In this document: one piece after another, positions 23,632 through 37,585 of the stretch
How the letters are laid out: each line of letters starts with the position of its first letter
Position numbering within the stretch: the first letter of the stretch is position 1
NCBI GenBank assembly: GCA_963662155.1
Contig: OY759274.1
Location: 46,423,565 to 46,487,564, forward strand
From: Lamellibrachia columna
Taxonomy: Eukaryota; Annelida; Polychaeta; Sabellida; Siboglinidae
Length of the DNA: 64,000 bases
Reading direction: 5' to 3'
Position numbers and translations under genes: made by a program
Notes under the pieces: generated by a model
Told to the model about the DNA's origin: nothing
Database searches by the model: none
What the model saw: only the letters and a program-made list of their open reading frames with translations

Positions 23632-26598
23632 TCCACTACTCGACAACTACTATTAATGTTAACTAGTTCGTGTAGTGTCTACTCGACAACGACTATTAAT
23701 GTCAACTAGTTCGTCTAGCGTGTACTAGACAACTACTATTAATGTCAACTAGTTCGTCTCGCGTCTACTCGACAACGACTATTAATATCAATTAGTTCGT
23801 CTCGCATCCACTCGACAACGACTATTAATGTCAACTAGTTCGTCTAGCGTCTACTCGACAACTACTATTAATGTCAATTAGTTCGTCTAGCGTCTACTCG
23901 ACAACGACTGTTAATGTCAACTTGTTCGTCTCGCGGCTACTCGACAACGACTACTAATGTTAACTAGTTCGTCTAGCGTCTACTCGACAACGACTATTAA
24001 TGTCAACTAGTTCGTCTAGCGTCTACTCGTCAACGTCTATTAATATCAACTAGTTCGTCTAGCGTCTACTCGACAACGACTATTAATGTCAACTAGTTCG
24101 TCTAGCGTCTACTCGACAACGACTATTAATGTCAACTAGTTCGTGTATCATCTACTCGACAACGACTATTAATGTAAACTAGTTTGTCTAGCGTCTACTC
24201 GACAACGACTATTAATGTCAACTAGTACGTCTAGCGTCTACTCGACAACGACTATTAATGTCAACTAGTTCGTCTAGCGTCTACTCGTCAACGACTATTA
24301 ATGTCAACTAGTTCATCTAGCGTCTACTCGACAATGATTATTAATGTCAACTAGTTCATGTAGAGTCTACTCGACAACGACTATTAATGTTAACTAGTTC
24401 GTGTAGCGTCTACTCAACAACTTCTATTAATTTCAACTAGTTCGTTTATCCTCTACTCGACAACTACTATTAATGTCAACTAGTTCGTGTAGTGTCTACT
24501 CGACAACGACTATTAATGTCAACTAGTTCGTCTAGCGTGTACTCGACAACTACTATTAATGTCAACTAGTTCGTCTCGCGTCTACTCGACAACGACTATT
24601 AATATCAACTAGTTCGTCTCGCATCCACTCGACAACGATTATTAATGTCAACTAGTTCGTCTAGCGTCTACTCGACAACTACTATTAATGTCAATTAGTT
24701 CGTCTAGCGTCTACTCGACAACGACATTTAATGTCAACTAGTTCGTCTCGCGGCTACTCGACAATGACTACTAATATTAACTAGTTCGTCTAGCGTCTAC
24801 TCGACAACGACTATTAATATCAACTAGATCGTCTATCCTCTACTCGACAACGACTATTAATGTCAACTAGTTCGTCTAGCCTCTACACGACAACGACTAT
24901 TAATGTCAACTAGTTCGTCTAGCGTCTACTGGACAACGACTATTAATGTCAACTAGTTCGTCTATCCTCTACTCGACGACTACTATTAATATCAACTAGT
25001 TCGTCTCGCATCTACTCGACAACGACTATTAATGTCAACTAGTTCGTCTATCCTCTACTCGAAAACTACTATTAATGTCAACTAGTTCGTCTAGCGTCTA
25101 CTCGACAACGACTATTAATGTCAACTAGTTCGTGTAGCATCTACTCGACAACGACTATTAATATCAACTAGTTCGTCTAGCGTCTACTCGACAATGACTA
25201 TTAATGTCAACTAGTTCGTCTAGCGTCTTCTCGTCAACGACTATTAATATCATCTAGTTCGTCTAGCATCTACTCGACAACGACTATTAATGTCAACTAG
25301 TTCGTGTAGTGTCTACTCGACAACGACTATTAATGTCAACTAGTTCGTCTAGCCTCTACTCGACAACGACTATTAATGTCAACTAGTTCGTCTAGTGTCT
25401 ACTCGACAACGACTATTAATATCAACTAGTTCGTCTAGCGTCTACTCGACAATGACTATTAATGTCAACTAGTTCGTCTAGCGTCTACTCGACAACTACT
25501 ATTAATGTCAACTAGTTCGTGTATCATCTACTCGACAACGACTATTAATGTAAACTAGTACGTCTAGCTTCTACTCGACAACGACTATTAATGTCAACTA
25601 GTTCGTCTAGCGCCTACTCGTCAACGACTATTAAAGTCAACTAGTTCATCTAGCGTCTACTCGACAACGACTATTAATGTCAACTAGTTCGTGTAGTGTC
25701 TACTCGACAACGACTATTAATGTCAACTAGTTCGTCTAGCGTCTACTCGACAAAGATTATTAATGTCAACTAGTTCGTGTAGCGTCTACTCGGCAACGAC
25801 TATTAATTTCAACTAGTTCGTCTATCCTCTACTCGACAACTACTATTAATATCAACTAGTTCGTCTCGCGTCTACTCGACAACGACTATTAATATCAACT
25901 AGTTCGTGTAGTGTCTACTCGACAACGACTATTAATGTCAACTAGTTCGTCTAGCGTCTACTCGACAACGACTATTAATGTCAACTAGTTCGTCTATCCT
26001 CTACTCGAAAACTACTATTAATGTCAACTAGTTCGTCTAGCGTCTACTCAACAACGACTATTAAATTCAACTAGTTCGTGTAGCATCTACTCGACAACGA
26101 CTATTAATATCAACTAGTTCGTCTAGCGTCTACTCGACAATGACTATTAATGTCAACTAGTTCGTGTATCATCTACTCGACAACGACTATTAATGTAAAC
26201 TAGTTTGTCTAGCGTCTACTCGACAACGACTATTAATGTCAACTAGTTCATCTAGCGTCTACTCGACAACGACTATTAATGTCAACTAGTTCGTGTATCA
26301 TCTACTCGACAACGACTATTAATGTAAACTAGTACGTCTAGCTTCTACTCGACAACGACTATTAATGTCAACTAGTTCGTCTAGCGCCTACTCGTCAACG
26401 ACTATTAATGTCAACTAGTTCATCTAGCGTCTACTCGACAACGACTATTAATGTCAACTAGTTCGTGTAGTGTCTACTCGACAACGACTATTAATGTCAA
26501 CTAGTTCGTCTAGCGTCTACTCGACAAAGATTATTAATGTCAACTAGTTCGTGAAGCGTCTACTCGGCAACGACTATTAATTTCAACTAGTTCGTCTA
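23632..26598 (+). repeat. Central HOR unit 2 (2,967 bp, 69 monomers)
   Basis: Exactly 69 monomers separate this unit's TCCACTACTCG from the next. It shares with unit 3 the private change TGTACTAGAC (23,721 and 26,688). CTCTACACG lies at 24,881, and GAAAACTAC monomers lie 946 bp apart (25,061 and 26,007). One monomer present in unit 3 (TCTAACGCCTACTCG) is missing near 26,240. Confidence 0.88.
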
Positions 26599-29500
26599 TC
26601 CACTACTCGACAACTACTATTAATGTTAACTAGTTCGTGTAGTGTCTACTCGACAACGACTATTAATGTCAACTAGTTCGTCTAGCGTGTACTAGACAAC
26701 TACTATTAATGTCAACTAGTTCGTCTCGCGTCTACTCGACAACGACTATTAATATCAATTAGTTCGTCTCGCATCCACTCGACAACGACTATTAATGTCA
26801 ACTAGTTCGTCTAGCGTCTACTCGACAACTACTATTAATGTCAATTAGTTCGTCTAGCGTCTACTCGACAACGACTGTTAATGTCAACTTGTTCGTCTCG
26901 CGGCTACTCGACAACGACTACTAATGTTAACTAGTTCGTCTAGCGTCTACTCGACAACGACTATTAATGTCAACTAGTTCGTCTAGCGTCTACTCGTCAA
27001 CGTCTATTAATATCAACTAGTTCGTCTAGCGTCTACTCGACAACGACTATTAATGTCAACTAGTTCGTCTAGCGTCTACTCGACAACGACTATTAATGTC
27101 AACTAGTTCGTGTATCATCTACTCGACAACGACTATTAATGTAAACTAGTTTGTCTAGCGTCTACTCGACAACGACTATTAATGTCAACTAGTACGTCTA
27201 GCGTCTACTCGACAACGACTATTAATGTCAACTAGTTCGTCTAGCGTCTACTCGTCAACGACTATTAATGTCAACTAGTTCATCTAGCGTCTACTCGACA
27301 ATGATTATTAATGTCAACTAGTTCGTGTAGTGTCTACTCGACAACGACTATTAATGTTAACTAGTTCGTGTAGCGTCTACTCAACAACTACTATTAATTT
27401 CAACTAGTTCGTCTATCCTCTACTCGACAACTACTATTAATGTCAACTAGTTCGTGTAGTGTCTACTCGACAACGACTATTAATGTCAACTAGTTCGTCT
27501 AGCGTGTACTCGACAACTACTATTAATGTCAACTAGTTCGTCTCGCGTCTACTCGACAACGACTATTAATATCAACTAGTTCGTCTCGCATCCACTCGAC
27601 AACGATTATTAATGTCAACTAGTTCGTCTAGCGTCTACTCGACAACTACTATTAATGTCAATTAGTTCGTCTAGCGTCTACTCGACAACGACTTTTAATG
27701 TCAACTAGTTCGTCTCGCGGCTACTCGACAATGACTACTAATATTAACTAGTTCGTCTAGCGTCTACTCGACAACGACTATTAATATCAACTAGATCGTC
27801 TATCCTCTACTCGACAACGACTATTAATGTCAACTAGTTCGTCTAGCCTCTACACGACAACGACTATTAATGTCAACTAGTTCGTCTAGCGTCTACTGGA
27901 CAACGACTATTAATGTCAACTAGTTCGTCTATCCTCTACTCGACGACTACTATTAATATCAACTAGTTCGTCTCGCATCTACTCGACAACGACTATTAAT
28001 GTCAACTAGTTCGTCTATCCTCTACTCGAAAACTACTATTAATGTCAACTAGTTCGTCTAGCGTCTACTCGACAACGACTATTAATGTCAACTAGTTCGT
28101 GTAGCATCTACTCGACAACGACTATTAATATCAACTAGTTCGTCTAGCGTCTACTCGACAATGACTATTAATGTCAACTAGTTCGTCTAGCGTCTTCTCG
28201 TCAACGACTATTAATGTCATCTAGTTCGTCTAGCATCTACTCGACAACGACTATTAATGTCAACTAGTTCGTGTAGTGTCTACTCGACAATGACTATTAA
28301 TGTCAACTAGTTCGTCTAGCCTCTACTCGACAACGACTATTAATGTCAACTAGTTCGTCTAGTGTCTACTCGACAACGACTATTAATATCAACTAGTTCG
28401 TCTAGCGTCTACTCGACAATGACTATTAATGTCAACTAGTTCGTCTAGCGTCTACTCGACAACTACTATTAATGTCAACTAGTTCGTGTATCATCTACTC
28501 GACAACGACTATTAATGTAAACTAGTACGTCTAGCTTCTACTCGACAACGACTATTAATGTCAACTAGTTCGTCTAGCGCCTACTCGTCAACGACTATTA
28601 AAGTCAACTAGTTCATCTAGCGTCTACTCGACAACGACTATTAATGTCAACTAGTTCGTGTAGTGTCTACTCGACAACGACTATTAATGTCAACTAGTTC
28701 GTCTAGCGTCTACTCGACAAAGATTATTAATGTCAACTAGTTCGTGTAGCGTCTACTCGGCAACGACTATTAATTTCAACTAGTTCGTCTATCCTCTACT
28801 CGACAACTACTATTAATATCAACTAGTTCGTCTCGCGTCTACTCGACAACGACTATTAATATCAACTAGTTCGTGTAGTGTCTACTCGACAACGACTATT
28901 AATGTCAACTAGTTCGTCTAGCGTCTACTCGACAACGACTATTAATGTCAACTAGTTCGTCTATCCTCTACTCGAAAACTACTATTAATGTCAACTAGTT
29001 CGTCTAGCGTCTACTCAACAACGACTATTAAAGTCAACTAGTTCGTGTAGCATCTACTCGACAACGACTATTAATATCAACTAGTTCGTCTAGCGTCTAC
29101 TCGACAATGACTATTAATGTCAACTAGTTCGTGTATCATCTACTCGACAACGACTATTAATGTAAACTAGTTTGTCTAGCGTCTACTCGACAACGACTAT
29201 TAATGTCAACTAGTTCGTCTAACGCCTACTCGTCAACGACTATTAATGTCAACTAGTTCATCTAGCGTCTATTCGACAATGACTATTAATGTCAACTAGT
29301 TCGTGTATCATCTACTCGACAACGACTATTAATGTAAACTAGTACGTCTAGCTTCTACTCGACAACGACTATTAATGTCAACTAGTTCGTCTAGCGCCTA
29401 CTCGTCAATGACTATTAATGTCAACTAGTTCATCTAGCGTCTACTCGACAACGACTATTAATGTCAACTAGTTCGTGTAGTGTCTACTCGACAACGACTA

Positions 29501-29608
29501 TTAATGTCAACTAGTTCGTCTAGCGTCTACTCGACAAAGATTATTAATGTCAACTAGTTCGTTTAGCGTCTACTCGGCAACGACTATTAATTTCAAGTAG
29601 TTCGTCTA
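26599..29608 (+). repeat. Central HOR unit 3 (3,010 bp, 70 monomers)
   Basis: This is the longest unit and probably closest to the full form. CTCTACACG lies at 27,848, exactly 2,967 bp from unit 2's copy. By eye it is nearly identical to unit 2 across most of its length and keeps the TCTAACGCC monomer that unit 2 lacks. Confidence 0.88.
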
Positions 29609-31589
29609 TCCACTACTCGACAACTACTATTAATGTTAACTAGTTCGTGTAGTGTCTACTCGACAACGACTATTAATGTCAACTAGTTCGTCTAGCGTGT
29701 ACTCGACAACTACTATTAATGTCAATTAGTTCGTCTCGCGTCTACTCGACAACGACTATTAATATCAACTAGTTCGTCTCGCATCCACTCGACAACGACT
29801 ATTAATGTCAACTAGTTCGTCTAGCGTCTACTCGACAACTACTATTAATGTCAATTAGTTCGTCTAGCGTCTACTCGACAACGACTGTTAATGTCAACTT
29901 GTTCGTCTCGCGGCTACTCGACAACGACTACTAATGTTAACTAGTTCGTCTAGCGTCTACTCTACAACGACTATTAATGTCAACTAGTTCGTCTAGAGTC
30001 TACTCGTCAACGTCTATTAATATCAACTAGTTCGTCTAGCGTCTACTCGACAACGACTATTAATGTCAACTAGTTCGTCTAGCGTCTACTCGACAACGAC
30101 TATTAATGTCAACTAGTTCGTGTATCATCTACTCGACAACGACTATTAATGTAAACTAGTTTGTCTAGCGTCTACTCGACAACGACTATTAATGTCAACT
30201 AGTACGTCTAGCATCTACTCGACAACGACTATTATTGTCAACTAGTTCGTCTAGCGTCTACTCGTCAACGACTATTAATGTCAACTAGTTCATCTAGCGT
30301 CTACTCGACAATGACTATTAATGTCAACTAGTTCGTGTAGTGTCTACTCGACAACGACTATTAATGTTAACTAGTTCGTGTAGCGTCTACTCAACAACTA
30401 CTATTAATTTCAACTAGTTCATCTATCCTCTACTCGACAACTACTATTAATGTCAACTAGTTCGTGTAGTGTCTACTCGACAACGACTATTAATGTCAAC
30501 TAGTTCGTCTAGCGTGTACTCGACAACTACTATTAATGTCAACTAGTTCGTCTCGCGTCTACTCGACAACGACTATTAATATCAACTAGTTCGTCTCGCA
30601 TCCACTCGACAACGATTATTAATGTCAACTAGTTCGTCTAGCGTCTACTCGACAACTACTATTAATGTCAATTAGTTCGTCTAGCGTCTACTCGACAACG
30701 ACTGTTAATGTCAACTAGTTCGTCTCGCGGCTACTCGACAATGACTACTAATGTTAACTAGTTCGTCTAGCGTCTACTCGACAACGACTATTAATATCAA
30801 CTAGATCGTCTATCCTCTACTCGACAACGACTATTAATGTCAACTAGTTCGTCTAGCCTCTACACGACAACGACTATTAATGTCAACTAGTTCGTCTAGC
30901 GTCTACTCGACAACGACTATTAATGTCAACTAGTTCGTCAATCCTCTACTCGACGACTACTATTAATATCAACTAGTTCGTCTCGCATCTACTCGACAAC
31001 GACTATTAATGTCAACTAGTTCGTCTATCCTCTACTCGAAAACTACTATTAATGTCAACTAGTTCGTCTAGCGTCTACTCGACAACGACTATTAATGTCA
31101 ACTAGTTCGTGTAGCATCTACTCGAAAACGACTATTAATATCAACTAGTTCGTCTAGCGTCTACTCGACAATGACTATTAATGTCAACTAGTTCGTCTAG
31201 CGTCTTCTCGTCAACGACTATTAATGTCATCTTGTTCGTCTAGCATCTACTCGACAACGACTATTAATGTCAACTAGTTCGTGTAGTGTCTACTCGACAA
31301 CGACTATTAATGTCAACTAGTTCGTCTAGCCTCTACTCGACAACGACTATTAATGTCAACTAGTTCGTCTAGCGTCTACTCGACAACTACTATTAATGTC
31401 AACTAGTTCGTGTATCATCTACTCGACAACGACTATTAATGTAAACTAGTACGTCTAGCTTCTACTCGACAACGACTATTAATGTCAACTAGTTCGTCTA
31501 GCGCCTACTCGTCAACGACTATTAAAGTCAACTAGTTCATCTAGCGTCTACTCGACAACGACTATTAATGTCAACTAGTTCGTGTAGTG

Positions 31590-31629
31590 TCTACTCGAAG
31601 ACTATTAATGTCAACTAGTTCGTCTAGCG
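31590..31629 (+). repeat. 40-bp monomer (AAC loss), GAAGAC type
   Basis: The monomer reads CGAAGACTA, which equals the GAAAAC variant minus AAC, or the GACGAC deletion form with one C-to-A change. It occupies the same place in its HOR unit as the 40-bp monomer at 34,398, so one deletion followed by one substitution is the simplest history. Confidence 0.92.
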
Positions 31630-32102
31630 TCTACTCGACAAAGATTATTAATGTCAACTAGTTCGTGTAGCGTCTACTCGGCAACGACTATTAATTTCAA
31701 CTAGTTCGTCTATCCTCTACTCGACAACTACTATTAATATCAACTAGTTCGTCTCGCGTCTACTCGACAACGACTATTAATGTCAACTAGTTCGTGTAGT
31801 GTCTACTCGACAACGACTATTAATGTCAACTAGTTCGTCTATCCTCTACTCGAAAACTACTATTAATGTCAACTAGTTCGTCTAGCGTCTACTCGACAAC
31901 GACTATTAATGTCAACTAGTTCGTGTAGCATCTACTCGACAACGACTATTAATATCAACTAGTTCGTCTAGCGTCTACTCGACAATGACTATTAATGTCA
32001 ACTAGTTCGTGTATCATCTACTCGACAACGACTATTAATGTAAACTAGTTTGTCTAGCGTCTACTCGACAACGACTATTAATGTTAACTAGTTCGTCTAA
32101 CG

Positions 32103-32161
32103 CCTACTCGTCAACGACTATTAATGTCAACGACTATTAATGTCAACTAGTTCATCTAGCG
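32103..32161 (+). repeat. 59-bp monomer with 16-bp internal duplication
   Basis: The stretch TCAACGACTATTAATG is present twice in a row, lengthening this monomer by 16 bp. The parent variant has T at unit position 9, which makes GTCAAC occur twice, 16 bp apart (positions 8-13 and 24-29). A slip or recombination between these two identical hexamers yields exactly this product. It is the only monomer of this size in the window. Confidence 0.95.
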
Positions 32162-32416
32162 TATACTCGACAACGACTATTAATGTCAACTAGTTCGTGT
32201 ATCATCTACTCGACAACGACTATTAATGTAAACTAGTACGTCTAGCGTCTACTCGACAACGACTATTAATGTCAACTAGTTCGTGTAGTGTCTACTCGAC
32301 AACGACTATTAATGTCAACTAGTTCGTCTAGCGTCTACTCGACAAAGATTATTAATGTCAACTAGTTCGTGTAGCGTCTACTCGGCAACGACTATTAATT
32401 TCAACTAGTTCGTCTA

Positions 32417-35251
32417 TCCACTACTCGACAACTACTATTAATGTTAACTAGTTCGTGTAGTGTCTACTCGACAACGACTATTAATGTCAACTAGTTCGTC
32501 TAGCGTGTACACGACAACTACTATTAATGTCAACTAGTTCGTCTCGCGTCTACTCGACAACGACTATTAATATCAACTAGTTCGTCTCGCATCCACTCGA
32601 CAACGACTATTAATGTCAACTAGTTCGTCTAGCGTCTACTCGACAACTACTATTAATGTCAATTAGTTCGTCTAGCGTCTACTCGACAACGACTGTTAAT
32701 GTCAACTTGTTCGTCTCGCGGCTACTCGACAACGACTACTAATGTTAACTAGTTCGTCTAGCGTCTACTCGACAACGACTATTAATGTCAACTAGTTCGT
32801 CTAGAGTCTACTCGTCAACGTCTATTAATATCAACTAGTTCGTCTAGCGTCTACTCGACAACGACTATTAATGTCAACTAGTTCGTCTAGCGTCTACTCG
32901 ACAACGACTATTAATGTCAACTAGTTCGTGTATCATCTACTCGACAACGACTATTAATGTAAACTAGTTTGTCTAGCGTCTACTCGACAACGACTATTAA
33001 TGTCAACTAGTACGTCTAGCGTCTACTCGACAACGACTATTAATGTCAACTAGTTCGTCTAGCGTCTACTCGTCAACGACTATTAATGTCAACTAGTTCA
33101 TCTAGCGTCTACTCGACAATGACTATTAATGTCAACTAGTTCGTGTAGTGTCTACTCGACAACGACTATTAATGTTAACTAGTTCGTGTAGCTTCTACTC
33201 AACAACTACTATTAATTTCAACTAGTTCGTCTATCTTCTACTCGACAACTACTATTAATGTCAACTAGTTCGTGTAGTGTCTACTCGACAACGACTATTA
33301 ATGTCAACTAGTTCGTCTAGCGTGTACTCGACAACTACTATTAATGTCAACTAGTTCGTCTCGCGTCTACTCGACAACGACTATTAATATCAACTAGTTC
33401 GTCTCGCATCCACTCGACAACGATTATTAATGTCAACTAGTTCGTCTAGCGTCTACTCGACAACTACTATTAATGTCAATTAGTTCGTCTAGCGTCTACT
33501 CGAAAACGACTGTTAATGTCAACTAGTTCGTCTCGCGGCTACTCGACAATGACTACTAATGTTAACTAGTTCGTCTAGCGTCTACTCGACAACGACTATT
33601 AATATCAACTAGATCGTCTATCCTCTACTCGACAACGACTATTAATGTCAACTAGTTCGTCTAGCCTCTACACGACAACGACTATTAATGTCAACTAGTT
33701 CGTCTAGCGTCTACTCGACAACGACTATTAATGTCAACTAGTTCGTCTATCCTCTACTCGACGACTACTATTAATATCAACTAGTTCGTCTCGCATCTAC
33801 TCGACAACGACTATTAATGTCAACTAGTTCGTCTATCCTCTACTCGAAAACTACTATTAATGTCAACTAGTTCGTCTAGCGTCTACTCGACAACGACTAT
33901 TAATGTCAACTAGTTCGTGTAGCATCTACTCGACAACGACTATTAATATCAACTAGTTCGTCTAGCGTCTACTCGACAATGACTATTAATGTCAACTAGT
34001 TCGTCTAGCGTCTTCTCGTCAACGACTATTAATGTCATCTAGTTCGTCTAGCATCTACTCGACAACGACTATTAATGTCAACTAGTTCGTGTAGTGTCTA
34101 CTCGACAACGACTATTAATGTCAACTAGTTCGTCTAGCCTCTACTCGACAACGACTATTAATGTCAACTAGTTCGTCTAGCGTCTACTCGACAACTACTA
34201 TTAATGTCAACTAGTTCGTGTATCATCTACTCGACAACGACTATTAATGTAAACTAGTACGTCTAGCTTCTACTCGACAACGACTATTAATGTCAACTAG
34301 TTCGTCTAGCGCCTACTCGTCAACGACTATTAAAGTCAACTAGTTCATCTAGCGTCTACTCGACAACGACTATTAATGTCAACTAGTTCGTGTAGTGTCT
34401 ACTCGACGACTATTAATGTCAACTAGTTCGTCTAGCGTCTACTCGACAAAGATTATTAATGTCAACTAGTTCGTGTAGCGTCTACTCGGCAACGACTATT
34501 AATTTCAACTAGTTCGTCTATCCTCTACTCGACAACTACTATTAATATCAACTAGTTCGTCTCGCGTCTACTCGACAACGACTATTAATGTCAACTAGTT
34601 CGTGTAGTGTCTACTCGACAACGACTATTAATGTCAACTAGTTCGTCTAGCGTCTACTCGACAACGACTATTAATGTCAACTAGTTCGTCTATCCTCTAC
34701 TCGAAAACTACTATTAATGTCAACTAGTTCGTCTAGCGTCTACTCGACAACGACTATTAATGTCAACTAGTTCGTGTAGCATCTACTCGAAAACGACTAT
34801 TAATATCAACTAGTTCGTCTAGCGTCTATTCGACAATGACTATTAATGTCAACTAGTTCGTGTATCATCTACTCGACAACGACTATTAATGTAAACTAGT
34901 TTGTCTAGCGTCTACTCGACAACGACTATTAATGTCAACTAATTCGTCTAACGCCTACTCGTCAACGACTATTAATGTCAACTAGTTCATCTAGCGTATA
35001 CTCGACAACGACTATTAATGTCAACTAGTTCGTGTATCATCTACTCGACAACGACTATTAATGTAAACTAGTACGTCTAGCGTCTACTCGACAACGACTA
35101 TTAATGTCAACTAGTTCGTGTAGTGTCTACTCGACAACGACTATTAATGTCAACTAGTTCGTCTAGCGTCTACTCGACAAAGATTATTAATGTCAACTAG
35201 TTCGTGTAGCGTCTACTCGGCAACGACTATTAATTTCAACTAGTTCGTCTA
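32417..35251 (+). repeat. Central HOR unit 5 (2,835 bp)
   Basis: 66 monomers minus 3 bp, the -3 being the 40-bp monomer at 34,398. CTCTACACG lies at 33,666. It shares with unit 4 the short arrangement after GCGTATACTCG near 34,995 (32,161 in unit 4), which shows that units 4 and 5 are close relatives. Confidence 0.88.
34398..34437 (+). repeat. 40-bp monomer (AAC loss), GACGAC type
   Basis: GACAACGAC is reduced to GACGAC in a monomer following a GTGTAGTG unit end. It lies in the fifth central HOR unit at the position equivalent to 31,590 in the fourth. Confidence 0.95.
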
Positions 35252-37585
35252 TCCACTACTCGACAACTACTATTAATGTTAACTAGTTCGTGTAGTGTCT
35301 ACTCGACAACGACTATTAATGTCAACTAGTTCGTCTAGCGTGTACTCGACAACTACTATTAATGTCAACTAGTTCGTCTCGCGTCTACTCGACAACGACT
35401 ATTAATATCAACTAGTTCGTCTCGCATCCACTCGACAACGACTATTAATGTCAACTAGTTCGTCTAGCGTCTACTCGACAACTACTATTAATGTCAATTA
35501 GTTCGTCTAGCGTCTACTCGACAACGACTGTTAATGTCAACTTGTTCGTCTCGCGGCTACTCGACAACGACTACTAATGTTAACTAGTTCGTCTAGCGTC
35601 TACTCGACAACGACTATTAATGTCAACTAGTTCGTCTAGAGTCTACTCGTCAACGTCTATTAATATCAACTAGTTCGTCTAGCGTCTACTCGACAACGAC
35701 TATTAATGTCAACTAGTTCGTCTAGCGTCTACTCGACAACGACTATTAATGTCAACTAGTTCGTGTATCATCTACTCGACAACGACTATTAATGTAAACT
35801 AGTTTGTCTAGCGTCTACTCAACAACGACTATTAATGTCAACTAGTACGTCTAGCGTCTACTCGAAAACGACTATTAATGTCAACTAGTTCGTCTAGCGT
35901 CTACTCGTCAACGACTATTAATGTCAACTAGTTCATCTAGCGTCTACTCGACAATGACTATTAATGTCAACTAGTTCGTGTAGTGTCTACTCGACAACGA
36001 CTATTAATGTTAACTAGTTCGTGTAGCTTCTACTCAACAACTACTATTAATTTCAACTAGTTCGTCTATCCTCTACTCGACAACTACTATTAATGTCAAC
36101 TAGTTCGTGTAGTGTCTACTCGACAACGACTATTAATGTCAACTAGTTCGTCTAGCGTGTACTCGACAACTACTATTAATGTCAACTAGTTCGTCTCGCG
36201 TCTACTCGACAACGACTATTAATATCAACTAGTTCGTCTCGCATCCACTCGACAACGATTATTAATGTCAACTAGTTCGTCTAGCGTCTACTCGACAACT
36301 ACTATTAATGTCAATTAGTTCGTCTAACGTCTATTCGACAACGACTGTTAATGTCAACTAGTTCGTCTCGCGGCTACTCGACAATGACTACTAATGTTAA
36401 CTTGTTCGTCTAGCGTCTACTCGACAACGACTATTAATATCAACTAGATCGTCTATCCTCTACTCGACAACGACTATTAATGTCAACTAGTTCGTCTAGC
36501 CTCTACACGACAACGACTATTAATGTCAACTAGTTCGTCTAGCGTCTACTCGACAACGACTATTAATGTCAACTAGTTCGTCTATCCTCTACTCGACGAC
36601 TACTATTAATATCAACTAGTTCGTCTCGCATCTACTCGACAACGACTATTAATGTCAACTAGTTCGTCTATCCTCTACTCGAAAACTACTATTAATGTCA
36701 ACTAGTTCGTCTAGCGTCTACTCGACAACGACTATTAATGTCAACTAGTTCGTGTAGCATCTACTCGACAACGACTATTAATATCAACTAGTTCGTCTAG
36801 CGTCTACTCGACAATGACTATTAATGTCAACTAGTTCGTCTAGCGTCTTCTCGTCAACGACTATTAATGTCATCTAGTTCGTCTAGCATCTACTCGACAA
36901 CGACTATTAATGTCAACTAGTTCGTGTAGTGTCTACTCGACAACGACTATTAATGTCAACTAGTTCGTCTAGCCTCTAATCGACAACGACTATTAATGTC
37001 AACTAGTTCGTCTAGTGTCTACTCGACAACGACTATTAATATCAACTAGTTCGTCTAGCGTCTACTCGACAACGATTATTAATGTCAACTAGTTCGTCTA
37101 GCGTCTACTCGACAACTACTATTAATGTCAACTAGTTCGTGTATCATCTACTCGACAACGACTATTAATGTAAACTAGTACGTCTAGCTTCTACTCGACA
37201 ACGACTATTAATGTCAACTAGTTCGTCTAGCGCCTACTCGTCAACGACTATTAAAGTCAACTAGTTCATCTAGCGTCTACTCGACAACGACTATTAATGT
37301 CAACAATTTCGTGTAGTGTCTACTCGACAACGACTATTAATGTCAACTAGTTCGTTTAGCGTCTACTCGACAAAGATTATTAATGTCAACTAGTTCGTGT
37401 AGCGTCTACTCGGCAACGACTATTAATTTCAACTAGTTCGTCTATCCTCTACTCGACAACTACTATTAATATCAACTAGTTCGTCTCGCGTCTACTCGAC
37501 AACGACTATTAATGTCAACTAGTTCGTTTAGTGTCTACTCGACAACGACTATTAATGTCAACTAGTTCGTCTAGCGTCTACTCGA
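35252..37585 (+). repeat. Central HOR unit 6 (truncated, merges into 22-mer repeat)
   Basis: The unit begins with the same TCCACTACTCG marker and carries CTCTACACG at 36,501. The distance from the marker to the second GAAAACTAC monomer (2,374 bp, at 37,626) equals that in units 2 and 3. After that point the unit does not return to the marker. It continues into a complete second 22-monomer copy. Confidence 0.82.

Larger units (their letters stand above)
29609..32416 (+). repeat. Central HOR unit 4 (2,808 bp)
   Basis: 65 monomers plus 13 bp. The 13 is the net of the 40-bp monomer at 31,590 (-3) and the 59-bp monomer at 32,103 (+16). CTCTACACG lies at 30,858. Compared with unit 3, several monomers are missing in the right-hand third, one of them just before 31,845. 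Confidence 0.88.
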
